A program made the translations under genes and the position numbers. This document shows, one piece after another, positions 19,180 through 29,472 of a DNA stretch of 64,000 nt (its first letter is position 1; the number at the start of each line of letters is the position of its first letter). The stretch lies in contig JAUSAW010000006.1 of NCBI GenBank assembly GCA_030652335.1, positions 32,499 through 96,498 of the forward strand, in the 5' to 3' direction. Origin of the DNA: Gammaproteobacteria bacterium (lineage in GTDB: Bacteria > Pseudomonadota > Gammaproteobacteria > Francisellales > CACEW01). The notes under the pieces are model-generated. The model ran no database searches and was not told the origin of the DNA. It worked only from the letters and a program-made list of their open reading frames with translations.

Positions 19180-20565
19180 TTAATTTTTCGTTTGGTACTG
19201 GTAATAATAAAATCCCAGTACAGGCAAGACCATTAATAACATGCCCCCACTAAACACTATTTCATAATGCCAAAAGCTACCTACATCGATTCCAGTGGGC
19301 GGAATATAACCTACAATGATCGTCACGATACAACCGAATAGACCGATTAAGCAGGTTATCCACATGCCAATCTTTTTGCCGGGAATGGTAAATCCAGTTG
19401 TAGCTGGCTTTAACTTATATTTTAAAGTGATTGCGGCTACGAACATCATGAGATACATCAACATATAAAGTTGGGTGCTTAAATCGGATAGTAACCAGTA
19501 TGAGCCATTGACGCTCGGCATTAATAAGAAGGCTACGCAAAATATACTGACCAATATCGCCTGTACGATCAATAAATTAGCCGCCACTCCATTTTTATTT
19601 TCCTTTCCTAATATGGCCGGTAAAAATCCAGATTGAGAGGCCTGTAATAATCCTTTGGCGGGAGAAATCACCCAGGTAATCATGCCTCCTAGGTTACCCA
19701 CCACCAAGGCTACGGCCATAGTTGGAATGAGGAAGCTAAGATGATAACTGGCAAAGAAATTGCTAAAGGCCTGGATCACGCCATTAACTAAATTGATTTG
19801 ACCCGCGGGTAACACCAAAGCAATAGCTAAAGACCCTAACATCATGGTGACTACTATCAATATTACCGAGATACTAAGCGCTTTAGGGAAACTTTTATGG
19901 GGATCCTTTACATCTTTAATGTGTACCGTAACCAGTTCCATACCTAAAAATGCTGTCATAATAGCGATCAATGCCACCCAGTTTTCTGAATTATGTAAAC
20001 TAGGCAACAGATTGGCATGAGTAAAATGTAATTGAATAGGTTTGCCACTAAACACCCAGACTCCAGCCAATACCACTATTAAGGCCATAGGAACTAAGGT
20101 ACCGATAATGACGCAAAAATTAGAAAACTTAGCCGAGACATGCAAACCTTTTAAATTAAGCAAGGTTAAGCCCCAAAATATAATAAGGATGACCGATACT
20201 AGATAGAGCTTATTATTAGCCAGACTGGGATCGACTACATAGGCCAAGGTGCCGGCCAAAAAGGATAAGATGGATGGAAACCAGACCATGGTATTGATCC
20301 ACTGTAACCATATACTTAAAAAACCTACCTTTTCGCCGAAGGCCAGCTTAACCCAATGATAAATACCGCCTTGTTCGGGAATAGTGCTCGACAATTCTGC
20401 GGATACCAAGGCGCTTGGAATAAGAAAAATTAAGGCCGAACACACTGCAAAAAAGAGTAATGAAGTGCCAAATAGAGCCGTAGCGGGTAGATTTCGAATG
20501 CTATCGATACCGCCTACTATCAACATAACTAAGGCAAATGTACCGATTTTTTTAATGTTTCCCAT
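19180..20565 (-). CDS. APC-family amino-acid transporter (antiporter-like)
   Basis: Inner-membrane protein of 461 residues with about 12 hydrophobic segments and the amino acid-polyamine-organocation pattern near the N-terminus (IVGGIDSIRNLP, then PSALVSAELSSTIPEQGG). It most resembles glutamate/GABA-antiporter type members of the superfamily. The substrate is not determined. A LysR-type regulator gene lies divergently upstream and probably controls it. Confidence 0.85.
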   Translation of the reverse strand: MGNIKKIGTFALVMLIVGGIDSIRNLPATALFGTSLLFFAVCSALIFLIPSALVSAELSSTIPEQGGIYHWVKLAFGEKVGFLSIWLQWINTMVWFPSILSFLAGTLAYVVDPSLANNKLYLVSVILIIFWGLTLLNLKGLHVSAKFSNFCVIIGTLVPMALIVVLAGVWVFSGKPIQLHFTHANLLPSLHNSENWVALIAIMTAFLGMELVTVHIKDVKDPHKSFPKALSISVILIVVTMMLGSLAIALVLPAGQINLVNGVIQAFSNFFASYHLSFLIPTMAVALVVGNLGGMITWVISPAKGLLQASQSGFLPAILGKENKNGVAANLLIVQAILVSIFCVAFLLMPSVNGSYWLLSDLSTQLYMLMYLMMFVAAITLKYKLKPATTGFTIPGKKIGMWITCLIGLFGCIVTIIVGYIPPTGIDVGSFWHYEIVFSGGMLLMVLPVLGFYYYQYQTKN

Positions 20566-20669
20566 TTATTCGTTCCTCGACTCTAGACAAACCATTGTAT
20601 TCCGGCTACTTTGATAAATATAATGAATTGATCTTATCTTTCGATAAGAAATAGTGATCGAAATACTTC

Positions 20670-20776
20670 TGCCTTTCGGGGCAGGTTGGACTATACCCTT
20701 GCCCCATCCTTGCCTCTTCGGCTAGGTGGACTATACCCCTCTCCCCATCCCTCCCCCGCTTGGGAGGAGGGGGTTT
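20670..20776 (+). repeat. G/C-rich palindromic element, copy A (tandem unit)
   Basis: Two related units stand in tandem: 20671-20710 and 20711-20750, each with GGACTATACCC followed by CCCCATCC. The second runs on into a C-tract/G-tract hairpin ending GGGGGTTT at 20776. The second unit closely matches copy B at 52734-52819 inside a protein gene. It lies in the intergenic region just upstream of the LysR start. Confidence 0.8.
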
Positions 20777-20791
20777 ATTAGGAAGAATGAT

Positions 20792-21658
20792 ATGAGTTTA
20801 CTCAGTCCACAATTAGAAGCCTTTATGGCCATCTGCAAACACAAAACCGTGCACGCGGCAGCCCAAAGTATTTATATGACTCAAACGGCGGTGACTCAAA
20901 GAATTCAAGTTTTAGAAGCCAAATTGCAGACCACTTTATTTATTCGATCCAGACGGGGTATGAAGCTAACAGCTGAGGGTGAGGCCTTATTGCAATATTG
21001 CCATGCGGCTAAAGAACTCGAAGGTGAGGCCTATGCCAAGATACAAGGCTCAGCCTCATCGGCCAGCACCGTAGAAATTTGTATTTCCGGCTCCAGCAGC
21101 CTAATCCATTCTCGGATTATCCCCGCCTGCTATCCGGTCGCTAAAAAATTCCCAAGTTTACTGCTACATTTTGATATTAACGATAATGAAAATAGACAGT
21201 TAGCGCTAAAAGCAGGGACTTGCCAAATCGCGGTGGTCCAACCCGAACATATCGCCCTAGAGATGCAATCGAAAACCTTAGAACCAGAATTATATGTACT
21301 GGTCTGCTCGACCGCTTGGATTGATCGTTCTGTAAGAGACATCATTCAGCATGAAAGAATTATCGATTTTAACCCTTCGGACCAAATGACCTTTAACTAT
21401 CTTAAGCAGTATAAATTATTTCAACATGCTAGACACGATAGGCATTTCGTCAACAAACCTGAGTCTTTGGCCTTAATGATTTTAGAGGGCTTTGGTTATA
21501 GCGCCTTAACGCGAGAATTCGCCGAGCCTTATATTAAACAGGGCCAGCTAATGCTACTTAATAAAGGCCTGGCTTATGAAAATCCCTTAAGCTTAATTTG
21601 GTTTGAAAGGCCGGAGCCTCCCGCCTATTTCCAAGCTTTGATTAATGCTATAGCCTAA
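20792..21658 (+). CDS. LysR-family transcriptional regulator (ArgP-like)
   Basis: The N-terminal winged HTH (about residues 3-62: LEAFMAICKHKTVHAAAQSI, then TQTAVTQRIQVLE) is followed by a substrate-binding domain. The total of 288 residues is typical of LysR proteins; the pattern resembles the ArgP/LysG subgroup that controls amino-acid exporters. ATG 20792 is chosen because AGGAAG lies six bases upstream; an in-frame ATG at 20726 would add residues encoded by the repeat element. It is divergent from the APC transporter gene, its likely target. Confidence 0.88.
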   Translation: MSLLSPQLEAFMAICKHKTVHAAAQSIYMTQTAVTQRIQVLEAKLQTTLFIRSRRGMKLTAEGEALLQYCHAAKELEGEAYAKIQGSASSASTVEICISGSSSLIHSRIIPACYPVAKKFPSLLLHFDINDNENRQLALKAGTCQIAVVQPEHIALEMQSKTLEPELYVLVCSTAWIDRSVRDIIQHERIIDFNPSDQMTFNYLKQYKLFQHARHDRHFVNKPESLALMILEGFGYSALTREFAEPYIKQGQLMLLNKGLAYENPLSLIWFERPEPPAYFQALINAIA

Positions 21659-21697
21659 CAACATTATAATCCACGCGCCGCTTAAGCAGGAATGACA

Positions 21698-23023
21698 CTA
21701 GCCCTGAGCGATTAACATCGCGACTTCTAAGGCCTGCTCATAGTTTAAACGGGGATCGACCAGGCTTTTATAAGCCCGATTGAGATCGCTCTCTTTTAAA
21801 CCACCCGCGCCGCCTATGCATTCCGTCACATTTTCACCGGTTAACTCTAAATGCACCCCGCCTAAAAAGCTGCAGTTTTCGCTATGGATAGCAAAGGCCT
21901 GTTTAAGCTCCGATAATATATCCTCAAAATAGCGTGTTTTAATGCCATCTTGGGTGGTTTTAGTATTGCCATGCATAGGGTCACACACCCATAACACGGT
22001 ACGACCCGATTTTTGAACGGCTTTAATTAAGGCCGGCAAACTCTGCGCAATCTTTTCAGCCCCCATGCGGTGAATTAAGGTAATCCGACCCGGTTCATTG
22101 TCAGGGTCTAAAATATCCAATAGCGTTAGCAATTGCGCCCCGTCAATTTTATCAGAGACTTTAAACGCGATCGGATTAGCAATCCCGCGTATATACTCGA
22201 CATGAGCATTATTTTCATCGAGGGTACGCATGCCAATCCAAGGATAATGGGTGCCCAGATTATACCAGTGCTTAGAGCTCTCATCGAAATGTGTCAAGGC
22301 CTGTTCATAAGGGAGATGTAAGGCTTCATGGCTGGTATAAAAATCGACCTGTTGTAAATTGCCCGCTTGCAAACCGCCAATGCTACGCAAAAAAGCGATA
22401 GACCCGCTAATGGTATTCACTAAGTCCTGATACTGATGTTCGAGTGGTGTATCTCTTACGAAATCTATCGTCCAATATTCAGGATGGCTTAAATCGGCAA
22501 AGCCTCCGTCTAATAAGGCGCGTAAATAATTAAGCGTTAAGGCCGAATAGTGATAGGCTTCACGCATTCTATTAGGGTTAGGAATTCGAGAAGCTTCGTT
22601 AAATTCATTGCCATTAATAATATCGCCGCGATAGCTCGGCAAGGTGATGCCATTTATAGTTTCGGTGCTGGCGCTTCTCGGTTTAGCATATTGTCCGGCG
22701 ATGCGGCCAACCCTAAGGATGGGTTTTTTTAAACCGTGTAACAAAATCAAACTCATCTGCAGGATAATTTTTAATTTATCGCTGACATTATTGGCGCGAC
22801 AGTCTGCAAAACTTTCCGCACAATCACCGCCTTGTAACAAAAAGCTTTCTCCCTTGGCACACGCGGCTAAGTGCTTTTTCAATTTATCGATTTCAAGTTT
22901 AGCGACCAATGGCGGTAATTGTTTAAGCTCAGCCAAAACCTGTTCCACCTGCGTAGTATCGGGATATTCCAGCATTTGCGATTGCTGTTTAGTCTGCCAA
23001 GAAGCTGGGTTCCAGTCTTTCAT
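21698..23023 (-). CDS. Class II DAHP synthase
   Basis: Condenses phosphoenolpyruvate with erythrose 4-phosphate, the first step of aromatic amino-acid synthesis. The 441-residue size and motifs (LLQGGDCAESF, then PILRVGRIAGQYAKPRS and the WVCDPMHGNT region with metal-binding residues) are those of the plant/class II type, not the E. coli AroFGH class. It starts one base after trpA and is the last gene of the trp operon, so entry into the pathway is tied to tryptophan control. Confidence 0.95.
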   Translation of the reverse strand: MKDWNPASWQTKQQSQMLEYPDTTQVEQVLAELKQLPPLVAKLEIDKLKKHLAACAKGESFLLQGGDCAESFADCRANNVSDKLKIILQMSLILLHGLKKPILRVGRIAGQYAKPRSASTETINGITLPSYRGDIINGNEFNEASRIPNPNRMREAYHYSALTLNYLRALLDGGFADLSHPEYWTIDFVRDTPLEHQYQDLVNTISGSIAFLRSIGGLQAGNLQQVDFYTSHEALHLPYEQALTHFDESSKHWYNLGTHYPWIGMRTLDENNAHVEYIRGIANPIAFKVSDKIDGAQLLTLLDILDPDNEPGRITLIHRMGAEKIAQSLPALIKAVQKSGRTVLWVCDPMHGNTKTTQDGIKTRYFEDILSELKQAFAIHSENCSFLGGVHLELTGENVTECIGGAGGLKESDLNRAYKSLVDPRLNYEQALEVAMLIAQG

Positions 23024-23024
23024 G

Positions 23025-23810
23025 CTAATCCTTTAAATCATTTAAAAATTGTGTAATGGCCTGAATTTGGTGTTCAGGATGGCCTAAGTGCTCTTCGATT
23101 AAACGCGTAATCGCGCTGCCGACTATAACAGCATCGGCTCCTGCCTCTCGCAGCATCTTTATTTGGCTGGCTTCAGAAATACCAAACCCTACTACCAATG
23201 GCATAGCTGGATTGAGTTTTTTTAACATCGCTAAACGCTGGGGCAAATCCTCGGGCAAGGTTTTACGCACTCCGGTAATACCATACGAGCTTACCACATA
23301 GGCGAAGGCACTAGCGTGATCGAGCAATAGTTTGGCTCGCTCGCTATCGCTATTAGGCGCAATCAAACTAATATTGCCAATCCCGTGTTTTTGTAAGCTT
23401 AGCTCATGCTCAGCCGCTTCTTCTAATGGAAGATCTACCGCTAAAATAGCATCGATCCCAACTGCTGCCAGCTGGCTATGTGTGGTTTCAATACCTTGAC
23501 GCAATAATAGGTTGTAATAAATCAGTAAACCTATCGGAAGATCGGCAAAGCGACGAATTTTCTGCAACAGTTCGACGCAAGTGGCAAAGTCGCAGCCCGA
23601 GCGTAGCGCCCGTTCTGCCGAACGTTGAATAACGGGGCCATCGGCCATAGGATCGGAAAAAGGGAAGCCTAATTCCAAAGCATCCACACCTTGTTCGATT
23701 GCGGCTTTAATTAATTGCAGGCTAATCTCTGGAGTGGGATCTCCCAACATAAAAAACGGAATAACCCCCATGCGATTGGGTTGGCTTAATTGTGTAATAA
23801 ATCGATTCAT
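23025..23810 (-). CDS. trpA: Tryptophan synthase alpha chain
   Basis: Cleaves indole-3-glycerol phosphate to indole and glyceraldehyde 3-phosphate, passing indole to Trp[20 protein letters not shown] contains the catalytic Glu (about residue 47), and the catalytic Asp lies in [10 protein letters not shown]. The length, 261 residues, is typical. It overlaps the end of trpB by four bases. Confidence 0.97.
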   Translation of the reverse strand: MNRFITQLSQPNRMGVIPFFMLGDPTPEISLQLIKAAIEQGVDALELGFPFSDPMADGPVIQRSAERALRSGCDFATCVELLQKIRRFADLPIGLLIYYNLLLRQGIETTHSQLAAVGIDAILAVDLPLEEAAEHELSLQKHGIGNISLIAPNSDSERAKLLLDHASAFAYVVSSYGITGVRKTLPEDLPQRLAMLKKLNPAMPLVVGFGISEASQIKMLREAGADAVIVGSAITRLIEEHLGHPEHQIQAITQFLNDLKD

Positions 23811-24970
23811 ACATTACCCCTTAGCGCAAAATAATTATCCAGATCCTTATCGCCTCGGCCTGATAAATTGACTAAAACCGGTCCCTTGCCCGGCAAACGC
23901 ATCGCTAAAGCCAAGGCATGGCAGGATTCTAAGGCGCCTAAGATGCCTTCACTACGAGCCAATAATCCAAAGGTATCCAGGGCTTCTATATCGGTAACGC
24001 CTAGATATTTTACCCTGCCGGTTTCATGCAGATAGGCATGCTCAGGGCCGACTCCCGGATAATCTAAGCCTGCTGATACCGAATGAGTCTCGGTAATTTG
24101 GCCATCCTGATTTTGTAAAAAATAAGAGTACATGCCATGAAAAGCACCGGTACTGCCTTTACCTAAAGTGGCGGCATGTAAGGGCGTATCTAAGCCTTTA
24201 CCCGCCGCTTCGGCGCCATAAATAGCGACTTCGGTATCCTTTAAAAAGGCGGAAAATAAACCGATGGCATTAGAGCCTCCCCCCACACAAGCCACGATAG
24301 CCTCAGGCAGGCTGCCGACTTTGTCTAAAAATTGAGCGCGGGCTTCTAGCCCTATTATCTGTTGAAAATAGCGCACTAATGCCGGGAAAGGATGCGGGCC
24401 TGCGGCCGTCCCAAAACAATAATAGGTGCTATCGACATTGCTAATCCAATCGCGCATCGCCTCATTGATCGCATCTTTTAAGGTAGCCGAACCGCTTTCT
24501 ACCGAGTGGACTTTAGCCCCGAATAATTGCATGCGTTTAACATTAGGCGCCTGGCGCTCGACATCGGTTTTACCCATATAGACTTCAACCGGAATACCCA
24601 GTAGCGCGCCGATCATGGCCGTAGCCACTCCATGTTGGCCTGCGCCAGTCTCTGCAATAATGCGCTTTTTACCCATATAACGAGCCAGTAATCCTTGCCC
24701 GATAGTATTGTTGGTCTTATGTGCTCCACCATGCACTAAGTCTTCGCGTTTTAAATAAAGTGGCCGACCGGCGAGTGCAGATAAGTTCTTTACATGGGTA
24801 ATTGGAGTAGGGCGGCCGGCATAATTTCGCAATAAATCTTGCAGCTCATCTTGAAACTTTCTGTCTTGCTGAATGGCGATAAAAGCGGTTTCAACCTCGG
24901 TTAAAGGTTTAATAAGCGTTTCCGGCACAAATAGCCCGCCAAATTTTCCGTATCGAGTCTCTAATTTCAT
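23807..24970 (-). CDS. trpB: Tryptophan synthase beta chain
   Basis: PLP enzyme that joins indole and serine to give tryptophan. The PLP-lysine motif [11 protein letters not shown] and the phosphate-binding GGGSNAIG loop are present in 387 residues. It lies between trpF and trpA with four-base overlaps on both sides. Confidence 0.98.
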   Translation of the reverse strand: MKLETRYGKFGGLFVPETLIKPLTEVETAFIAIQQDRKFQDELQDLLRNYAGRPTPITHVKNLSALAGRPLYLKREDLVHGGAHKTNNTIGQGLLARYMGKKRIIAETGAGQHGVATAMIGALLGIPVEVYMGKTDVERQAPNVKRMQLFGAKVHSVESGSATLKDAINEAMRDWISNVDSTYYCFGTAAGPHPFPALVRYFQQIIGLEARAQFLDKVGSLPEAIVACVGGGSNAIGLFSAFLKDTEVAIYGAEAAGKGLDTPLHAATLGKGSTGAFHGMYSYFLQNQDGQITETHSVSAGLDYPGVGPEHAYLHETGRVKYLGVTDIEALDTFGLLARSEGILGALESCHALALAMRLPGKGPVLVNLSGRGDKDLDNYFALRGNV

Positions 24971-25557
24971 GCAAGTATATCCTTAAATAATTGTCTTAAT
25001 TTCACGGGATCTTTAATACCAGGCGAGCTTTCGACCCCACTGCTAATATCGATTGCATAAGGCTTTAGAGCCACAGCCGCTTTAACATTGTCATGACAAA
25101 TTCCACCGGCTAAAAATAAATTATCGCGATACTTGGGCAGTATAGCCCAATCGAAACTTTCACCGGTTCCACCGAATTGAGTAGCATGATGCTTATCCAA
25201 TAAATAAAAATCGGCAGCACTGCCCTGTACTAACGGGGTTAAGTCTTCTGCATCGTTAATTCGTAAGGCTTGAATCTTTAGCAAAGGCTTAGGTAATTCA
25301 TTAGCAATCTGTGAATAAAACTGCACGCCATATAAGCCTACCTGTTCGGCAATCTCAATCACCTCTTTGGCGCTATGCTTAACAAATACGCCGATAGGTT
25401 TAGCCTGAGTTAACTGCGCTGCAATTTCGGCGGCTTGGCTGAGAGTGATATAACGCGGCGAATCCGGATGAAAGATAAAGCCGATATAGTCTGCGCCCAA
25501 TGTTTCGGCTAATAGCGCATCTTCTAAACGGGTAATACCGCAAATTTTTACTTTCAC
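24967..25557 (-). CDS. trpF: Phosphoribosylanthranilate isomerase
   Basis: Isomerises phosphoribosylanthranilate to CdRP. The (beta/alpha)8 barrel begins [14 protein letters not shown] with the catalytic Cys7, and the catalytic Asp lies in YLLDKHH. At 196 residues it is slightly short but complete. It is a separate gene, not fused to trpC as in enterics. A copy of the dispersed palindrome lies inside it at 25088. Confidence 0.95.
   Translation of the reverse strand: MKVKICGITRLEDALLAETLGADYIGFIFHPDSPRYITLSQAAEIAAQLTQAKPIGVFVKHSAKEVIEIAEQVGLYGVQFYSQIANELPKPLLKIQALRINDAEDLTPLVQGSAADFYLLDKHHATQFGGTGESFDWAILPKYRDNLFLAGGICHDNVKAAVALKPYAIDISSGVESSPGIKDPVKLRQLFKDILA
25088..25099. repeat. Dispersed palindrome
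   Basis: TTGTCATGACAA, a perfect 12-bp palindrome within trpF, where it encodes part of the GGICHDN segment. Confidence 0.65.
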
Positions 25558-26306
25558 GGGTGCAATCCTTTTAAAAACTCACGAGGGTCAGCCTGTTGCA
25601 TTAAATGGCTACCGATTAGTACCGCGGTAACTTGCAAAGGCAGGGCTTTAATATCCGCAATCTCACTAAGGCCTGAGGCACTAATAACCGGGATAGATTT
25701 TGGAATAAGCGGCAATAAATTAGCCGTAGTTTCTGGGTGCATGGATAAATCCCAGAGATTGCGATTGTTAATTAATATAATCTTAGAATCGACCAGTAAA
25801 GCCCTGTTCAATTCATCGATGGTATGAACTTCGATTACCGCTAACATACCTAAGGCTTCGATAGCCTGTTTTAAATTGACTAATTCAGCCTGATCTAAAG
25901 CGGCGACTATTAATAACACGGCATCGGCACCCGCTTGGCGAGCGAGCTTAACCTGCTTTATCGATAAAATAAAATCTTTGCACAATACCGGCAACTTCGT
26001 AGCATGGCGAGCCGCTGTTAAATCGGCAAACTTACCACCAAAATAATGCTGTTCGGTTAGTACCGATAAAGCGGCGGCACCGCCTTCTTCATACAGTGTA
26101 GCCTGGGCAATAGGGTTATAATTTTTGGAAGCTAAGGTTCCAACCGATGGAGACTTGGGTTTTAATTCTGCGATCACAGCGGGTTTGCAACGGCTAGTTG
26201 TTAAGGCTTGCAAAAAGTCGCGTTCACTCTGAGCTAATTCCCAGCTTATATCGGGCAGCGATTCTATCTCGGCACGTTGATGCTGGATAATTTCTGCTAA
26301 TGCCAT
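25554..26306 (-). CDS. trpC: Indole-3-glycerol phosphate synthase
   Basis: Closes the indole ring from CdRP. Motifs are VIAELKPKSPSVG (catalytic Lys), VLTEQHYFGG, and VLCKDFI with the second catalytic Lys, then INNRNL. At 250 residues it is the monofunctional form. It overlaps trpF by four bases. Confidence 0.96.
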   Translation of the reverse strand: MALAEIIQHQRAEIESLPDISWELAQSERDFLQALTTSRCKPAVIAELKPKSPSVGTLASKNYNPIAQATLYEEGGAAALSVLTEQHYFGGKFADLTAARHATKLPVLCKDFILSIKQVKLARQAGADAVLLIVAALDQAELVNLKQAIEALGMLAVIEVHTIDELNRALLVDSKIILINNRNLWDLSMHPETTANLLPLIPKSIPVISASGLSEIADIKALPLQVTAVLIGSHLMQQADPREFLKGLHP

Positions 26307-26307
26307 G

Positions 26308-27258
26308 TTAATTCCTTAAGGCTTGGAGCTTTTTCAAGGCTGCGCCTGATTCGATAGATTGTCTAGCTCGATCAAAACTTTCTATAAAATTGCCGTTATG
26401 TAAATAAAGTCCCAGGGCCGCGTTAAGCAACACGGTATCGGTCTTAGGCCCAGGCAATTCATTGCGTAAGATGCTCTCTAAAATTACGGCATTATGCCCT
26501 GCATCCCCACCCGATAAATCGTCGGCCTTGCAGGCTTTAAGCCCAAAATCTATCGGGTTAATATCCATCGAATGAAGGTTTTTATCGACTAGTAAAATCT
26601 GATTATTGCCTACTAAACTTAATTCATCCAAGCCTTCACTATGCACTACCGCTCCTTGCGTAATGCCTAAAATCTGCATGGCCTCAGCCATCACTGGCAT
26701 AAGCTTAGCATCATAGACGCCTAAGACTTGATACTTTATCTTACCAGGGTGCAATAAAGGCCCGAGCAATTGGAATATGTTTTTTTCTCCAAGCGCCGCT
26801 AAGGCTTTTCTAGCTGGAGCGATAGGCGCTAAGCTTGGATAGAAAAAGGGCGCAAATAAAAAGCTAATACTATGTTGATTAATCTGCTCGATCACTGCAT
26901 GCGAATGAGTCGGAATATTTACCTTTAATGCTTGTAGGCAATCGAAACTGCCACTTAAACTACTGGTGGAGCGATTACCATGCTTTGCCACGATAATGCC
27001 GGCTCCTGCCATAACAAAGGCCGCCGTGGTGGAGACATTAAAAGAATTGCTGCCATCTGCTCCAGTGCCGACTATATCGGTAGCCGATTCGGGTAAATCA
27101 TTTAGCCTATGACCGTTTTTTCTAACACATTTTACATAATCGGCTAAGGCCTGACCTGTTAGTCTAGCATCGAAGATTTCCCGCAAACGCTCGATCTGAT
27201 CACTCAAGGGCATCGCCGGATCATTGATAAGTTTTTCTAAAGAAGGAATGAGATTCAT
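26308..27258 (-). CDS. trpD: Anthranilate phosphoribosyltransferase
   Basis: Adds phosphoribose to anthranilate. The PRPP/Mg-binding motifs DIVGTGADGSNSFNVST and AKHGNRSTSS are clear. At 316 residues it is a little shorter than the usual 330-345, but no motif is missing. It overlaps trpG by four bases and is not fused to it. Confidence 0.96.
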   Translation of the reverse strand: MNLIPSLEKLINDPAMPLSDQIERLREIFDARLTGQALADYVKCVRKNGHRLNDLPESATDIVGTGADGSNSFNVSTTAAFVMAGAGIIVAKHGNRSTSSLSGSFDCLQALKVNIPTHSHAVIEQINQHSISFLFAPFFYPSLAPIAPARKALAALGEKNIFQLLGPLLHPGKIKYQVLGVYDAKLMPVMAEAMQILGITQGAVVHSEGLDELSLVGNNQILLVDKNLHSMDINPIDFGLKACKADDLSGGDAGHNAVILESILRNELPGPKTDTVLLNAALGLYLHNGNFIESFDRARQSIESGAALKKLQALRN

Positions 27259-27836
27259 TTTGCCTCCACTAGACTAATAAAGTTACGAATAAGCTGGCTG
27301 CCTTCTGGGCTTAATACGCTTTCAGGATGAAATTGCACCGCGTAGAGCGGCCGGGTTTTATGTTGCACCGCCATAATAATATCGCCGCAATGCGCGGTAG
27401 CCTCTAAATCAGGACCCAGTATTTCCGCGGCCAGCGAATGATAGCGAGCGACTTGCATGGGTTGAGGTAAGCCCTTGAATAATCCTTCATTATTATGGCT
27501 AATAACCGAAGCTTTGCCATGACAAATTTCCGGGCAGCGACTAACGATCCCATCAAAATGTTCGACCATACATTGCAAGCCTAAGCAGACTCCCAATATA
27601 GGCAAATTTTCTGGAGCCTGATCCAATAAGCTATGACATAATAGGGCCTCGCGTGGATGCCCGGGACCTGGAGAAAACACCAACGCATCGGGCTTTTCAG
27701 TAGCGATATAGGCTAAGGCCTCGGCTAAAGGCCAGTTATTGCGAAACACCTCCACCTGATACTGTTGACGAGAAAATTCATCGGCTAGGTTATAGACAAA
27801 GGAATCTTCATTATCGATCAATACTATCTTTTTCAT
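27255..27836 (-). CDS. trpG: Anthranilate synthase component II (glutamine amidotransferase)
   Basis: Supplies ammonia from glutamine to TrpE. The class I amidotransferase triad is visible: the nucleophile Cys in ILGVCLGLQC and the His/Glu of VQFHPESVLS. 193 residues, standalone. A close relative, PabA, could share the fold, but the trp operon position settles the assignment. Confidence 0.95.
   Translation of the reverse strand: MKKIVLIDNEDSFVYNLADEFSRQQYQVEVFRNNWPLAEALAYIATEKPDALVFSPGPGHPREALLCHSLLDQAPENLPILGVCLGLQCMVEHFDGIVSRCPEICHGKASVISHNNEGLFKGLPQPMQVARYHSLAAEILGPDLEATAHCGDIIMAVQHKTRPLYAVQFHPESVLSPEGSQLIRNFISLVEAK
27513..27526. repeat. Dispersed palindrome, one variant base
   Basis: TTTGCCATGACAAA within trpG; it differs from the perfect palindrome by a single transition. 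Confidence 0.6.
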
Positions 27837-29362
27837 AGGCTTGCTCCCGAGGCTAACAACAGCGCTTTTTTACAGGCGGCCATTTTTGTTTCGGTCTCTT
27901 CATATTCCTGAATAGGGTGACTATCCGCCACGATACCTGCTGCTGCTCGTAAATATACTCTATCGTTTTTCACCCGAATCGAGCGGATCACGATACAGGT
28001 ATCCATGTTACCGTTGCTGCTAATAATACCAAAGCCTCCACCAAAAAAGCCTCGCGCATTTTTTTCATAACGAGCGATTAATTGAGTCGCTCTTACCTTT
28101 GGAGCGCCCGTTAAGGTACCCATATTCATGGTAGCGAAATAGGCATCTAAGGCATCATAGCGATCCTGTAATTCGCCTCTCACCGTCGAAACTAGATGCT
28201 GAATATGCGAATACTGTTTTAGAGCAAAGGCATCGGTGACTTCGGTAGTGCCAGCTTTAGCAATGCTGGCGATATCGTTGCGCGCTAAATCAATTAACAT
28301 AACGTGTTCGGCTAGTTCTTTGCTATCGGTACGTAGTCGAATTTGCTGGCGAATATTGCTATGGCTATCGGCTTTAACCGGGCGAGAGCCGGCAATAGGG
28401 CTAATCGTCACGCGTTGCTTAGAGTTATGGCTATCGACCTGGACCTGTAATTCGGGTGAGGCTCCAAATAGGGCCCCATCGAACGTCCGTAAATAAAATT
28501 GAAAGGGCGAAGGGTTAATCTGAGTGAGATGATAGAATGCTGCAAAAGGATTCCCCTCGCAATTCCCCGCTTCCATTCGACCATACACTCCCTGAAAAAT
28601 ATCGCCGGCTTTAATATGTTCCTTAAACTGTAATACGCCTTGCTCATAGTCAGTTTGGCTAGTATCGCTGATTAATGATTCGGCCTTAAAATTTGGTAAG
28701 CTTAGTGGTATTGGTTGTTTAGCTAATTGAATAAGTTTATCCAATTCCCGAGCATTATCAGGATCATTTTTAGTTAAGCTTAAGGCCACAAAGCTAGTTT
28801 GATTGGCGGCTTTATCTATTACAAAGAATAAACTCGGCACAAATAATAAATAATTAGGCTCATCCAATTCGTCTTGCGGATTTTCTGGGATAGTTTCGAG
28901 CTGACGAATTAAATCATAGGAAAAAGCCCCTATTAAGCCACCGGAAAAAGCCTCGGGTAAATCGCCTTCCACGCTAAGAAGATGGCTGCGAATAAGCTCA
29001 ATAATAGGGTGGTTTTTTAGCCGCTGGCTTAAACTGGCGCTAGCAGGAGGCAAAGGTAGCTCTGCTTCAAATTGATTGCCGATCTGGCTGGTATTCACTA
29101 AGGGATAAGGAAATTGAGCGATTAATTGAGGAAATAAGGTTCCACCCATTTTATTGAGGGTACGTAGGCGAAAGGTATTGCGCTTACCACGTAAACAAAG
29201 GGCCGATTCGATAAGACCTATGCTTATGCCAGTTTGATTATTTTGATAAAAAGCCTGACCTTCTTTTTCGGCATACTCACTTAAATGAGCAAATAAGGCG
29301 ATAGGCTCAAACGCGCTTAACTTGCGAACCGTGGCATATAACTTACATGGCGATTGAGACAT
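27833..29362 (-). CDS. trpE: Anthranilate synthase component I
   Basis: Converts chorismate to anthranilate with TrpG. The C-terminal chorismate-binding domain shows SPIAGSRPVKAD, LIDLARNDI, MNMGTLTGAPKVRA and the GGGFGIIS region. The N-terminal domain should hold the tryptophan feedback site. ATG 29362 is preferred because AAGG lies 7 bases upstream; ATG 29368 sits too close to that site. It is the first structural gene after the trpL attenuator. Confidence 0.96.
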   Translation of the reverse strand: MSQSPCKLYATVRKLSAFEPIALFAHLSEYAEKEGQAFYQNNQTGISIGLIESALCLRGKRNTFRLRTLNKMGGTLFPQLIAQFPYPLVNTSQIGNQFEAELPLPPASASLSQRLKNHPIIELIRSHLLSVEGDLPEAFSGGLIGAFSYDLIRQLETIPENPQDELDEPNYLLFVPSLFFVIDKAANQTSFVALSLTKNDPDNARELDKLIQLAKQPIPLSLPNFKAESLISDTSQTDYEQGVLQFKEHIKAGDIFQGVYGRMEAGNCEGNPFAAFYHLTQINPSPFQFYLRTFDGALFGASPELQVQVDSHNSKQRVTISPIAGSRPVKADSHSNIRQQIRLRTDSKELAEHVMLIDLARNDIASIAKAGTTEVTDAFALKQYSHIQHLVSTVRGELQDRYDALDAYFATMNMGTLTGAPKVRATQLIARYEKNARGFFGGGFGIISSNGNMDTCIVIRSIRVKNDRVYLRAAAGIVADSHPIQEYEETETKMAACKKALLLASGASL

Positions 29363-29415
29363 TTCCATACCTTTTTTTAGTGGCCGCTAAGCTTAAGGCT
29401 AGTTGGAAAAAGTCC

Positions 29416-29439
29416 AAAAAAAAAGCCCGCTTAACGGGC
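29416..29439 (-). terminator. trp attenuator terminator
   Basis: On the minus strand GCCCG-TTAAG-CGGGC (29439-29425) is followed by nine T (29424-29416), 54 bases before trpE. The competing antiterminator is visible too: CGGGTC (29468-29463), just past the trpL stop, can pair fully with GGCCCG (29440-29435) of the terminator stem, with one G-U pair. Confidence 0.92.
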
Positions 29440-29472
29440 CAGTGAATAAATAAATACCAAGCGACCCGCAAA

